Position numbers and translations under genes: made by a program
NCBI GenBank assembly: GCA_020747015.1
Contig: JAGTJM010000015.1
Coordinates: forward strand, 124,001 to 188,000
Direction of reading: 5' to 3'
DNA length: 64,000 nucleotides
Origin: Pyrenochaeta sp. MPI-SDFR-AT-0127
Lineage: Eukaryota; Ascomycota; Dothideomycetes; Pleosporales; Cucurbitariaceae
Notes under the pieces: generated by a model
The model's input: only the letters and a program-made list of their open reading frames with translations
What the model was told of the DNA's origin: nothing
Databases searched by the model: none
Shown here: positions 34,914 through 45,538 of the stretch, one piece after another
How positions within the stretch are numbered: position 1 is the first letter of the stretch
Layout: each line of letters starts with the position of its first letter

Positions 34914-36212
34914 TCAGACAGCCACATCGCCAGAAAGAGCGCCATCTCTTCCATGAGCAGCGAGGTGTCTGGCCCGACAAGCTCGATACGATGCTAAATA
35001 GCGATCCCACAAGCTTTTTAAAACTCGGTCATTTGTCAAAGCGGATGTAGAGAGGGATTGAACCGTGGACTCGATTTCTTGCTCATCAACTTGATGTGCC
35101 GACGTCTGTGAGACCGGCAGCGTTGCGGAATATCCTCCAGCTGCAGGTCTAGAGTGTGAGAAGGTGTGTTGATGCAATCGATGTGAAGAAGGTGGCTGGA
35201 TGAATCGAACTGATGGCCGGGCAGGATGAGTGGGGAAGGTGCGGCTTGAAGGTCTCATCGTTGCAGTAAGTGTCACAGCTGATGGCTGTGTATCTCCAAG
35301 GAGCCGTGCCAGGTCATTAACGAAGGTGCTGTTCTCCCCATTTGACCACAGATTATTTCTCGCCATCTGTTCGTTATCTTGTGATGAATGATCTCGAATC
35401 GTCATGTCATTAGAGCTCGGTCCCACGTCCTCTGCCGTTCGAAGCAGTCGATCTATCAGATTGATCAGCGGAGCATCCTGAGCGAATGCAGCACGACCTT
35501 CAACAATGCGAGCGGTAAGTTGCTCCAATTCTAACCGTTGTTGCCTAATTTCGAGCGCGAATGCTCTAATTTCAGCGTCTACAGTTTGTATAGCGTCTAA
35601 TTGCGCACGCCGATGATTAGGTAGTCGAGCCAGGGAGCGTAGAAGTGACGATCGATCCAAGTTTTCCGGTTCTAAGAATTCGGTATCTCGGGCTAGTGTT
35701 TCCATGGAACGTACTCGTTGCCATTCCTCATAGTGCGTCGGTAAATTTGCTAGTCTCGCATCAGGCGCGTACAATTCTTGTCGACAGTTCGGACAAGTCC
35801 CGCGTTTTCTGCCCTGGCGAGGCGCATTCTCGTCGAACCAGGTCAGAATGCAGACACAGTGGAAGGTGTGGCCGCACACGTCCAGCTTCACCACGTCTTC
35901 GGCCAAGGGATGGAGGCAGATGGTGCAGTTTGTGTGGACTGGGCTCGACTCGACATTTGTGGAGATGCGGGAGATGGCTGTCATATAGAATTCGCCTTGG
36001 GAGCGGAGCGGAGGCATTTTACCTGATGGTAGATTTGGAATCTGTACGCGATGTTGAACTTGGCCTGGATCCTCAGAATGATGCTGCTCGTAGTCTGCTT
36101 GGTTGTCTTGAGCATGATTTGGATTCTGGTCAAGGCTCGAATCCATAGCAGCTAAAGTCATGGTAATAGACAAGAACTCTTTGATCTGGACTGACAGAGA
36201 CTGAGAAGTCAA
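34914..36212 (-). CDS. RING-H2 finger protein B, probable E3 ubiquitin ligase
   Basis: Up to 432 residues in one exon; the real start may be a later Met such as that of MDSSLDQNPNHAQ (about residue 23). The RING-H2 finger, at about residues 95-147, reads CTICLHPL, CGHTFHCVCILTWF and CPNCRQELY. It is preceded by LRSQGEFYMTAI, which parallels LRPQAEFFMRGV in the paralogue at 25655-26740. After the RING comes a coiled-coil-like stretch (EIRAFALEIRQQRLELEQLT) absent from the shorter paralogue, then a Ser/Thr/Pro-rich region and a C-terminal helix-like segment (LKSLWDRYLASYRACRAR). No transmembrane segment. A ubiquitin ligase role follows from the RING only. Confidence 0.82.
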   Translation of the reverse strand: MTSQSLSVQIKEFLSITMTLAAMDSSLDQNPNHAQDNQADYEQHHSEDPGQVQHRVQIPNLPSGKMPPLRSQGEFYMTAISRISTNVESSPVHTNCTICLHPLAEDVVKLDVCGHTFHCVCILTWFDENAPRQGRKRGTCPNCRQELYAPDARLANLPTHYEEWQRVRSMETLARDTEFLEPENLDRSSLLRSLARLPNHRRAQLDAIQTVDAEIRAFALEIRQQRLELEQLTARIVEGRAAFAQDAPLINLIDRLLRTAEDVGPSSNDMTIRDHSSQDNEQMARNNLWSNGENSTFVNDLARLLGDTQPSAVTLTATMRPSSRTFPTHPARPSVRFIQPPSSHRLHQHTFSHSRPAAGGYSATLPVSQTSAHQVDEQEIESTVQSLSTSALTNDRVLKSLWDRYLASYRACRARHLAAHGRDGALSGDVAV

Positions 36213-36685
36213 GAGTTTGAGTGCAGAGTACGGGCCGTAAATGGGTTATTGAGATCGAGTCCTGAGTCTTTTTGTCAATGAGATGAGACAGGGGTGAGAC
36301 CATGACTTGCGTAGCTTCACCCTTGTACATGTAGCGGTCTAAAGTGAGTCAAGACAAAGGATATAACTCGGCTAGCAAACGGCGGCGTAATTACGGATCT
36401 AGGAAACAAGACAGGGGCAATCATTCCTCGTGTGATGTAAGAATAGAACTTCATTGTTTGATGCAATCAGGTAAGACCAATCAAGGCCGGAGTAGAACGC
36501 CGTAGCACCTTCGAAAGCCGTGGTAATGTTTCCATCCCTTAATCCAGCCAAACACCAATACCTATGCGCTGTAAATGCAGTGACAAGAAACGGAGAACAT
36601 AGAACAAATGGTATCTTTGTTTGTCGTGGGAGAGCGTCAAGTGCAGAGGTCTTTACCTCCACAAGTCATCCTATGATGTTCATCT
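36213..36685. other. Intergenic, no supported gene
   Basis: Upstream of RING gene B and downstream of the homeobox gene. An 87-codon minus-strand ORF at 36399-36662 has no features. Confidence 0.6.
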
Positions 36686-38787
36686 TCATCTCCATTGACC
36701 CTGGCTAAGCTTGAGCAAGCCTTCGACACATCCTGCTTCTTCGGCTGAACTCAGACTCGTTCGCCCACTTACTCCGCCACTATTCATGAAAGATCTCAGT
36801 TCCTCGTCTCGCTCTGGATCTGTAGTTTCTTGACCACGTTTGCGCTTCTCTTTTGCCAACAAAGCACCAAGGCTTGAAGCTTGCGACATGAGATCTGCAT
36901 TCTCACCCAAGATCTGACGCGCCCGTTGGGAGGCAGGTGGTGTGGTCGCAATGTCACGATCTCGGCGTACTTGTTTTGGACCATCTGGGCTCCAATTCTC
37001 CTTATCGGACTCTGTCTGCGGGAATTCGTCTGACTCAGTGGTATCGCCGCTCTTTTTGTACTCTTTAGTCGAGAAGCGGCCGTTGACGGTGGCAGCGCGT
37101 TGCATGGGGCCCCGTGACTTCTTCACTCCTGGGCTCCCAAGAACTTTGTGTGAGCCACGCCGTGATATTAGAGGCGAGTTCTGGCGGGCTTGATTTTGAG
37201 CCAGTATCTTGCGATTCGCGCGTAGTATTCCGATTGCATCCGCCGCACTTCCACTTCCCTCTTGCTCTGCACGTGTTGTTAGGCTTGTGGTGGACCGACT
37301 GTCTGGGTCACACCAGAATTCCCATGCGCGGGAGTCTCTACTCCTTCCAATGTTTGACGATGTTCTTGACATCTTTGGACTTGGCTCTCCTCGAGCAGCT
37401 GCCGCTAAGCGGTCGTTCAGGCCGGCTGCACTATAACTCCTACGAAGACCAGCAGCAGCACGGGAGAAAGTGGCTGGGTTTGACTTCTGGTGTGGTGGGG
37501 ATGGAGTTTTGTCAAGGTCTGTGACGATACGTGCGGTGCCATCTTCGTTTGTAGATATCCGTACAAAGGAGTGTGCACGTTTCAACGGCCGTGAGGTTGA
37601 TTTGACGATCTCAGGCGACTCGGTCGGCTTTGGAGGAGCATTCGGGAAAGTAATCACTTCGGCGGCATAGTCTTCGCTGTATCGTACAAATGATGCACTG
37701 CGGCGATTGGATATCCATGATGTGCGTGGCTGTGAGACGTTTTGCGAGGTAGGCGCAGTTTGTTGAGAATTGGTGAGTTCAGTGGATTCCGTCTCTAGGG
37801 TGTGCGGCTCGGTGAAGGGCTCTGGCGCTGATTGAGTCGCAATATCAGCATCGGCTTTGGTGAGCTCAATTGTTTCCTCGGCATTTGAGTGCTGTACAGT
37901 ATCATCTGAAGTGAGTTCGGGTGTTGCTGGTTGCTCCGGTGGGTCGGACTTGGGGCACTGTTCGGGCTCTTTCTGGGCCGGTGCGTTATCGATATCGCGC
38001 AAGGCGGTCTCATCTTCGGTAGGCGGGTCCGACATGGTAGATGATGAGGACATTAGCGATGCGCTGGAAGATGGTTCTAGTGGCCGCGAGCGGCGGCGGT
38101 CGTTCTGGCGTTTATCTAAAGCAGCAACTGTTAGGGAATGTCTCAGAACGAAAAACGTATGCCGCCAAGTGTGCGCGTTCCAACTATTGTCGTGCAAGAA
38201 CGAGGACACCAGATATGGCGAATATAAGGGTAAGAATCACTCAAAGACTTACTTTGAAACCAAATCTAGAGAGGACATGCGAGGTTAGCATTGGCGCGTG
38301 ACGTGGAAGGAATTCCTTGGACGCACCTGGACTTCTTTTTCGCCAAGCGCTACCCTGCGGACTATCTCCAGACGAGCGGCCTTGTCCGGTTTCTGGTTCT
38401 TCAGGTACTCTGCTTTGAGCACGTCTTCGTCCTCTTTGCTGCAAGATGTCGTGGTTAGCCGTCATGCACTGTTGAGGTGTCGCTTGTCGCGGGGTAAAGG
38501 CCGGAGTCCGGCGCGCAAGCACGTTCCAGCGCGTCGAGCCGTGGTCAACACCCAAGTTGAGATGCAACAGCAGCAGAGGTTGAAGCAAGATGCACGACAT
38601 ACCTCGTTCGTCGTCGCTTTTGCCGAGCAAGAGCCTTGTTGTCGACTTCCGGAGGCATGTGGTTTGCAACCGTCTCGGGTGAATGCACGAGGAAGGCCAA
38701 TTGGCCAGTGAGGCTCGGGCGCCGGCCATTCGCGGTGCGCAATGACGCAGGCGATGATGATGGTGGCAAGGGCGACGAGGCAGACAT
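36686..38787 (-). CDS. Homeobox transcription factor (Yox1-like)
   Basis: Minus-strand exons 38603..38787, 38327..38438, 38253..38265 and 36686..38115 give 579 residues. The third exon is a 13-nt microexon. Only the spliced product shows the homeodomain, at about residues 53-115: it starts ARQKRRRTSKEDEDVLKAEY, continues with PDKAARLEIVRRVALGEKEV, and ends QIWFQNKRQNDRRRS. The recognition helix WFQNKRQ with Asn at the invariant position is intact. Phases agree at all three junctions (2, 0, 1), which strongly supports the model. The rest is Ser/Pro/Glu-rich with SP/TP sites and one conserved-looking block, AWEFWCDPDSR. Yeast Yox1/Yhp1 have the same QIWFQNKRQ and repress cell-cycle genes; orthology is not established here. 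Confidence 0.93.
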
Positions 38788-41599
38788 TTTGGCGTGAAGA
38801 AGCCAGAACCGGAGGTGGAGGGAGGAGAAGATTGTTGGAGGAGGATCAATTGGCGCGAGAGCGACAAGGTGGAGGTAGAACGAATGAATATGGTGGCAGG
38901 GACGTGTTGTGAGGCGCGTCGTCCATCGCGTATCACAGATAGTCCGAGCCGCGCTATGTCGTGCATGCACCTTGCCCTTTGAGCGAACCTCGAGTCTGTG
39001 CACACGGTGGATTCCAGCCTCATGCTGGGAACAGACAGGCCTAGGGCGGTTGGACGTGTGCCTGTGAGTATTCTCGGTGCCCTTTTGCCCTCTGCTCTAG
39101 TCGACTCGTGCTTTGGCGTCATACGTGCGGTCCATCATCACGCAACGGTCAAGCAACGCGTCTATGGTGACTTTTTGTGCCATCAGAGCCACCCTTACCG
39201 CGCCGGGCGCTCGAGCTTGGGATTCAGCATGCAAATGGATGCGCGGGCGCTACGCAGCGTGCAGGGTACGCGTCTCGTCCGTTATCACGGTGCTCATAGA
39301 GTTCCTTTAATTACTTGACTTGGAATCGAATCACGTCTTGCCAGCAGGGTCACAGCTCGGATTGGCACACAAAGACATTTCTTTTTCGGACAGTCTTCGC
39401 ACTTGGGCCGGCCAGCGTTTCTTTTCGCAGAATTGGTGTGTTGCGGGCGGACGCGTGCGCACGTGACTGACTAACTCTTTCGGTCCTCGTCCCTTCCAAC
39501 CTCCCATTCCTCCACCTTACCAAGATCCCTCTGCGTTGCCAAGATCACTCTTTCAAATCTCATACAAAATGTCACAATGTCGTCTCCCTTGTTGCTGCTC
39601 CCGTTCCCTGCTTGATTCGCCTTCGCCGTTCTCGCAGAACAAAGTGGCGACACGACATCTTCGGCTGAGCAATCGTCAGGCAACAACACCGTGGCGAGAT
39701 GACCAAAACACACTACAGTGCAGTATGGCGCGCACTTGAGCACTCCAAACACTACCGTCGGAGACGTCCGCCGACTCCTATCCATTCACTTGCTGCACCA
39801 AGCCCAGGCAACAATCCGGCTGCTGCGAGTACTCTGATCCCAGCCTTGAGTCTCTCTCTCTTGGCATCACGCACCGTAAGACGAGCTGAAAACTCACCTG
39901 CCCACAATTGCAACTGCAAATGCCGTACACGCGCGAATGCACTTGTCCTCCTAGTATCTGACTTGCGGCATATCTCTTCGCCACTCGCCAATACTCAGTC
40001 TGCCTCCCCTGCACCTTCGACCCCACAGCTACCGGTGAATCTACATGAATCCAAGGCAGAAGTTCTCCAGAAGTAAGAGTTGGCGTTTGGTGTCTCCAGG
40101 CACCGTTGTCATGTGCCAGAATTGATCCTTTTCTTTTGTCCGAGACACGTCCTAAGACCGGCTGTCGTGCGCTAAGCATCAGTAAAAACATGCCGACAAA
40201 CTCTATCAAAGATTGCGGAAAAGACATCCTAACACGGCCTATGGTGCACTAATCTCTGTACTTACTGATACCTTCAACCTATTATGCGCCCGTTCTCCCA
40301 ACCTGTCACTTCGAACCTGGTTCGTCTGCGGCCTGAGCGACCATTGTGTCACGTTCAAAGCGTCACCGGTTTTTGGCCCCATTTCCCCTTTTTGTCATTT
40401 ACTAGCAGCGTGCAGTCGCTCTCTTCCATTAGTGATTGGCGAAATCTTTTGCCAACGAATCTCCACGTTCGCATAGCGAGTGGTTTGGCCTCCCCTGCGA
40501 GGCTATCCGTTTTGACCTCGTCCAGATCGTCCCTGTGCAGCCGGACTCGTGCACCAAACGACGCACCTCAGTTTCCAGCAAACTCAAGCCTTACCAGGTG
40601 TTTAATGATAGGGCTAGCCCTATGGATCACGCTCACGTTCGGTGGCTTGGTGGGAGCCGAAAACTTACTCAACTCAAAATCGTACGTACCGCGCCGTTGG
40701 GAACCCTCCCAAGAGGCCGTACATAATTATAAATTGCCGGCTGCCCTGGCTTATTGGACGGCTCTCGACTCCAAGCGACGCGGTTGGCGTTATACCATGC
40801 TGCGCGTTTACTCAGTGCAATCAGCGCTCATTCGCCATAATGATCACGCTCTTTCATCGAGTTCATTTCCAGTCCTCTTCGCAAATACAGTGGTTAGGCA
40901 CCTATTCCTCCCTTTTCGCGGTCCGTTATCCCACGTTCCGCCCAACGTGCTCTCTACCACGCCAGCGTTTGTTGTACAGCCAAGATTGACGGGCGCCTTC
41001 ACCTACTCTTGAATGGCAAATCAGCGCTGCTCTGGAGAATGTAGCATCAATGTGGTAGCGGAAGAGGCGCTGAAACAAGGCAACCATACGAAAAGGGCTA
41101 AGAACTCCGCTGTTAACGGTCTAATGAGTCCTTCCTCGCTCACTTCCGAACCCCTTGGACGTTGCAAAAGACGGTGGCAGGTGCACTCTGCCCTTGCTAA
41201 CGCTAGGCCCGTATGAAATACGTTTGTTCGTAATAAGCTCCGCCTGTTTTACGTTGTCCTTCACCTGCCTTTCTATTGGTGAAACTAACGTTTTCACCAC
41301 ATTGCGTTGTGTTGTATTGAAAGTAATGTCCTGTTTTGCCGTGATTTGCATGGCTCTAGCAAGCTTCTCTGCCCGGCAACAAGGACTTGCGCGTCCCTTC
41401 ACCGTACTCGAATCCAGTTCCATCCCCGTGAGTCACGGACATCGGTATCTTGTACGGCCAGGGGTTTTAGGTGTGTGACCTTGATGCCCAACCCACCGTG
41501 TGGGCGTTCTCTACGGAGCTGCACAAAGGCACAAAGTCTACCTCCTTCTCTTTGTTGCTCTGTAGTTTCCTGGGCCATCAAACTGCAATGCAAACAAAC
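38788..41599. other. 2.8-kb non-coding region upstream of the homeobox gene
   Basis: Many overlapping ORFs on both strands (up to 242 codons at 40284-41012), but none has domains, a signal peptide or coherent splice joins. Pyrimidine-rich tracts are frequent on the plus strand. It most likely holds long regulatory or leader sequence for the two divergent genes, possibly a non-coding transcript. Confidence 0.45.
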
Positions 41600-42739
41600 A
41601 TGCGTGTCGCAGTGGCAGGTACGTGAACCACTTGAGCTAGAGGTGACGCAGCCACTGACTCTATGCTATTCACTTCACAGGCACTTGTGGTCTAGCTCTT
41701 CATATTGCGAGAGAGATTAATGACTCCACCAGCCATCAACTCATCATATTATCAAGGACTGTAAGTGATTGTCCTGTCATGGTGCCACCAGGTCTAATTC
41801 TTTACAGCATCAAACGGCTCTCATATCTCAGGGATACCAGTGTCAAGTTGTCGATTATAACAGTCCATCTTCGCTTCAATATGCGCTGATGGGTGTCGAT
41901 ACCATCATCTCTACTGTAACAGGGACCTCTCAGCTGCGGCTCATCGAGGCTGCCGTGCAGTGTCGGGTGCGTCGTTTTGCACCAGCAGAGTTCGAGGGCC
42001 AGCCAGGTTTGCGAGGGCAAAACGATATGCTTGACCGCGGAAGAAACTCTGCCTTAGCCTTACTGCGGCACTATAACGCATACATACAGTCCACTGTCTT
42101 TGTCTGTGGTATCCTCTATGAGCGCTTCGCTGTAGGTGGCTTGACCTCGCAGCGGATGAGTGTTAGCACTGGTTATGGGAACGAAGGGGAATACATTGCT
42201 GATCCTCGAAACATGCTTTCAGTTGCGCCAGTCTGGGATGCTGCACAGAACTTCGCCTGCCTTTGCCTGACATCAGCGGAAGACGTGGCACAGTTTGTGG
42301 TCAGATCATTGGACATGCCCACTTGGGCCCCGGAAATGTCCATGTGTGGTGAAAGAATGACTGTCAACACACTGGTGGAGACCATTAGAGCTTGCAGAAG
42401 TAGTAACCCAACTTCTTGACAGACAAAGTGCTGCAACTGACCTCAAAATAGATCGAGCCTGGACCAACATTGACTACCAAAATCCTGCCAGTACGTTCCT
42501 GGAGCTCCAATCCCCTCCCCAGCTTGGTATGACTGAACCATACAGATTTACAATATCAAATGACGATGGCTCAGATGGGAGGTGATACTCTGAAAGAACG
42601 GCGCCTTGCTCCGCTTCTTGCAACGGCTGAGGGCCGTTATGACTTCGCTGTACCAGCGCACCTCAACTCAGTTTTTCCAGATATACGGCCTATCGCCTTC
42701 CGGAACTGGTTTTTGCGCAATTGGGCATCGATACCATGA
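41600..42739 (+). CDS. NmrA-like/isoflavone-reductase-type oxidoreductase C
   Basis: Five exons: 41600..41618, 41681..41760, 41808..42399, 42452..42490 and 42546..42739, giving 307 residues, the usual length. Exon 1 is 19 nt (MRVAVA). Across the first intron it forms MRVAVAGTCGLALHIAREI, a degenerate GxxGxxG motif in which Cys replaces the usual Gly or Asn. DTIISTVTG and RRFAPAEFEGQP follow, typical of the isoflavone-reductase-like group. The third intron (52 nt, with a CTGAC branch site) joins GERMTVNTLVETIRACR to the next exon and avoids an apparent frameshift stop. The C-terminus LLATAEGRYDF with FPDIRPIAFRNWF fits the family. Substrate unknown. Confidence 0.85.
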
Positions 42740-43560
42740 ACACCACTCTCCATGTCCAGACACAGTGTCATCGATCGACACAACCCAATGCAATGTCCCT
42801 TGTGGTCTAATCAGACTCGAAGCATTCAAACAGTCCTCATGAATGGAAATAAAGAATGCATGACAGGCAACATACACCAAATTGTCGAAAGGACTCCCGC
42901 GGATTAACCTTTCAAACTGGTTTCCGCACGCAAACTGTACCAGGTTTTGGACGCTGCCCCGTTTCCTTCTGATGTTGGTTTATACATCATGAATACACAT
43001 TGGAGATTCTCACCGTATCGGTAGAACGGCGGAAAGAGGTGGATATACGAACAAACATCGAATCAAGTTCCGTAGATTTCAACAGATCATTTCTGACAAC
43101 ACTTTCTTAATTTGAAGTTCTACTGCTGTCTATATTAGGCTACTTAGAAGAATTACTTGACGCACTGAACTGCTAAAGTGAAGGCATCTTATGGATGTTC
43201 GTCTGAGCAGTGTCTCACAAAGTCAAAAGTCTTCCTTTTTCCCAGCACACCAGGATTTGCGGCTCAGCCCATCCGAAGCACAAACACGCGAACACTAGCT
43301 TCATTTGATAAATATACCTACCGGTGACGCAAGTGTGACCAACGGCCCACTTTTGACGATTCTCAGATTGTCGAGAATCGTCGATGAGGTGCGACATCAT
43401 TTGACGTCACGGTGGGGCGAAAGCTCCCCATACAACATAAATTTCGAACACAGCTCCAATAGATGAATTCCTTTCTAGTATCTGTACAATAGCTTCTATC
43501 ACGCATACACAACCCAACATCATCACAAAACACCCTCAAGTTCAAACTCATACCAATAAG
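42740..43560. other. Intergenic, no supported gene
   Basis: Small ORFs without features. The final 60 bases are CA-rich, like the leader of the next gene. Confidence 0.55.
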
Positions 43561-43683
43561 GTAAGTTTACCTTTATGCTCTAGCAAAGCAACAATCTTCC
43601 ACGGCTAAGGTCTTCTCGAGCCTATTTGCCCGAAGGCTATTACAGTTCTTACATATGAATTCATTTTGCTGATATATATTTAG
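43561..43683 (+). other. Probable 5' UTR intron of the next gene
   Basis: GTAAGT donor after a CA-rich leader, a TGCTGAT branch-like site and a TTTAG acceptor 20 nt before the ATG at 43704. The 123-nt length fits other introns in the window. Inferred from splice signals only. Confidence 0.45.
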
Positions 43684-43703
43684 TTCCAAATCAAACAGTC
43701 AAT

Positions 43704-44084
43704 ATGGTCTCCAGTCAGCAAGGCTATGCCAAAACAACAACGGACTTGAAGGCGAACCCTTCCATCGTCGACGAGCGCAAATCCAACCTCCCTCTCCCTG
43801 ATCAGCCTCCTGTCGCATCAGACTTCAACTCAGCTGATGCACGCACTGTGAATGTTGGCTCGGGTGGAGTCGAGGGCGGCATCTCATCTGGTGGCGGCTC
43901 TCTTCGTGAGCCGGCAACAGGCCATGCTGGAAGCTCCGGCCGCGAGGCCAAGGACGGATTGAGTGGTATTCCTAATGATGCCGTCACCCGTGACCAGAAA
44001 GACCACTCAGGACTTCAGGATACAACTGGCAAGGACTATGGATACCCAAGCAAGAACGACCCTAGCGCGGGAGTCAAGCAATAG
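43704..44084 (+). CDS. Small hydrophilic stress-type protein, uncharacterised
   Basis: 126 residues in one exon. The block TTTDLKANPSIVDERKSNLP, followed by LPDQPPVASDFNSADARTVNVG, is one I recognise from a conserved, unnamed family of filamentous ascomycetes. The rest is rich in Gly, Ser, Asp and Lys, with no hydrophobic core, signal peptide or membrane segment, so it is probably disordered and cytosolic. A role in stress or spore biology is only inferred from composition. The next gene, on the same strand 658 nt away, encodes another hydrophilic protein. Confidence 0.82.
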   Translation: MVSSQQGYAKTTTDLKANPSIVDERKSNLPLPDQPPVASDFNSADARTVNVGSGGVEGGISSGGGSLREPATGHAGSSGREAKDGLSGIPNDAVTRDQKDHSGLQDTTGKDYGYPSKNDPSAGVKQ

Positions 44085-44742
44085 ATTGCGTGAGTTAGTA
44101 TTTGGGTGTGTAATGATTGCACAGCATTGAGTATCTCTGCTGTTTTGGACCGTGGATTTTGGTCAAAGGCCATTTGATGGCTACCTGCACTGTGACAGGT
44201 AGCCTCGACCGCAATAGCGGTTTTACGATATAATTTGTACGAATTGAACGATTACTTACACGGCCATGTATAAAAACTTTTGTTGCTCTCAACATTTGAA
44301 CTTCACCAAACGTCTTATTGCTTTGTTAAAGTCGTTATCATTCTGGAACGTCACGTAGTGCCTAGATGTATCCGCGGTTGACCACAAACAAAGTGCTTGC
44401 GGACCTAGCTCCGTCTCGACGCCATGTCTGCGGCACCGTGCATGATTTAGCTGCAAAACCAAAGCATGGATTGCATGCTTAGTTTTCGATCTTCCTCTAG
44501 CTTTAGCGGGGTTCTCCATTAGGGCTGGACGAGATGGCTTGACGTCACAATAGAGAGCAGTCGAGCAGGACCTTGAGGCATGACGCAAGGGCACGCCATA
44601 TGTCACCTATGAGAAGTGGTTATTATCTGGATCTGGTACCTTGACTTACCTTGAAAACAAATACGATTGCCCTTGTTTCTACTCCACTGCTTATATACGA
44701 AAGATCAATCATAGTTCAACGAAGCAAGAACAAACCATCAGG
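44085..44742. other. Intergenic, no supported gene
   Basis: 3' flank of one and promoter of the next hydrophilic-protein gene. Short ORFs only. Confidence 0.6.
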
Positions 44743-45538
44743 ATGCCCAATCACCATGGACAAAAGGTACGCCCTCTTCGCATGTGGTCACGCCATACGT
44801 TCGAACAGCGACAGCCGTTATAATCCAGCCCAAGTCGTGTTGTTCGATGCAAACGAGATCTGGGCCTAACATCACCCTCAGGTCACGACCGACCCAGAGT
44901 CGACTCGCAACCCCATCCAAGAGGGTGTTGGCGTGATCACATCTGACTCTCTGGCTGCCGAGTCACTCAAGACAGACGGCGACTTCGGTGCGGGTAACCC
45001 CAAAGCTGCAGTATCAGGGCAGCCATCTTCCTCGACCACGACCAACACGACCGATACTTCGAACGCGACGAGACTCGACCCTGCCGTCGACGCTCAAGCC
45101 CGCGAGGCTGAGGAAGGATGGGGTGAGGAAAAGACAATCAGCTCCGCCAAAGGTCTCGGCAAGGAGTCCGGCGTAGGCCCAACGTACAACTCGCTCGGCA
45201 GCGCCGTAAACTCGTCTGGGCTCGCGCGCGGCGTGTCAACAGGCACATCTGGCTTCGACACCGGCGTGCAAGGCAATATTGCTCCCATCGAAGCGTATGC
45301 CGGCCAAGACCTTGAAGAAGGGGTGTATAAGCCCAAGGGCAAGAATGTTACCGAAGACCCGGATCTCAAGGGCAACACCAAGTTTGGAGCGATTGGCACG
45401 AAGAATGATCCTGCGAGGGTGGCAGAGCAGGAGTTTGCGAAGAAGAGGGCTGAGATTGCGGGAGTGGGAGCTGGGAGTGCGGGGCTTGATGGGCAAGGGG
45501 ATAGTAAGTTTAGTGGGTTGAAGGACGAGAGTGCGTAA
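44743..45538 (+). CDS. Hydrophilic conserved fungal protein, uncharacterised
   Basis: Exons 44743..44766 (24 nt, MPNHHGQK) and 44882..45538, joined by a 115-nt intron in phase 0, give 226 residues. The second exon opens VTTDPESTRNPIQEGVGVIT, then SDSLAAESLKTDGDFGAGNP, a conserved start that I recognise from an unnamed ascomycete family. The remainder is rich in Gly, Ala, Ser, Thr, Asp and Lys without hydrophobic segments. There is no catalytic motif. It probably belongs to the hydrophilin/LEA-like class of stress proteins; function unknown. The short first exon is less certain than the second. Confidence 0.8.

Noticed and set aside
40284..41012. 242-codon plus ORF upstream of oxidoreductase C
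   Set aside because: Composition is random-looking and frames on both strands are equally open; no domain or partner exon found.
42340..42452. Apparent frameshift in NmrA-like gene C, where the long frame stops at 42419
   Set aside because: A 52-nt GT-AG intron (42400-42451) with a CTGAC branch site restores phase and family sequence, so the gene is intact. A competing 49-nt intron (42349-42397) would delete the conserved GERMTVN block.
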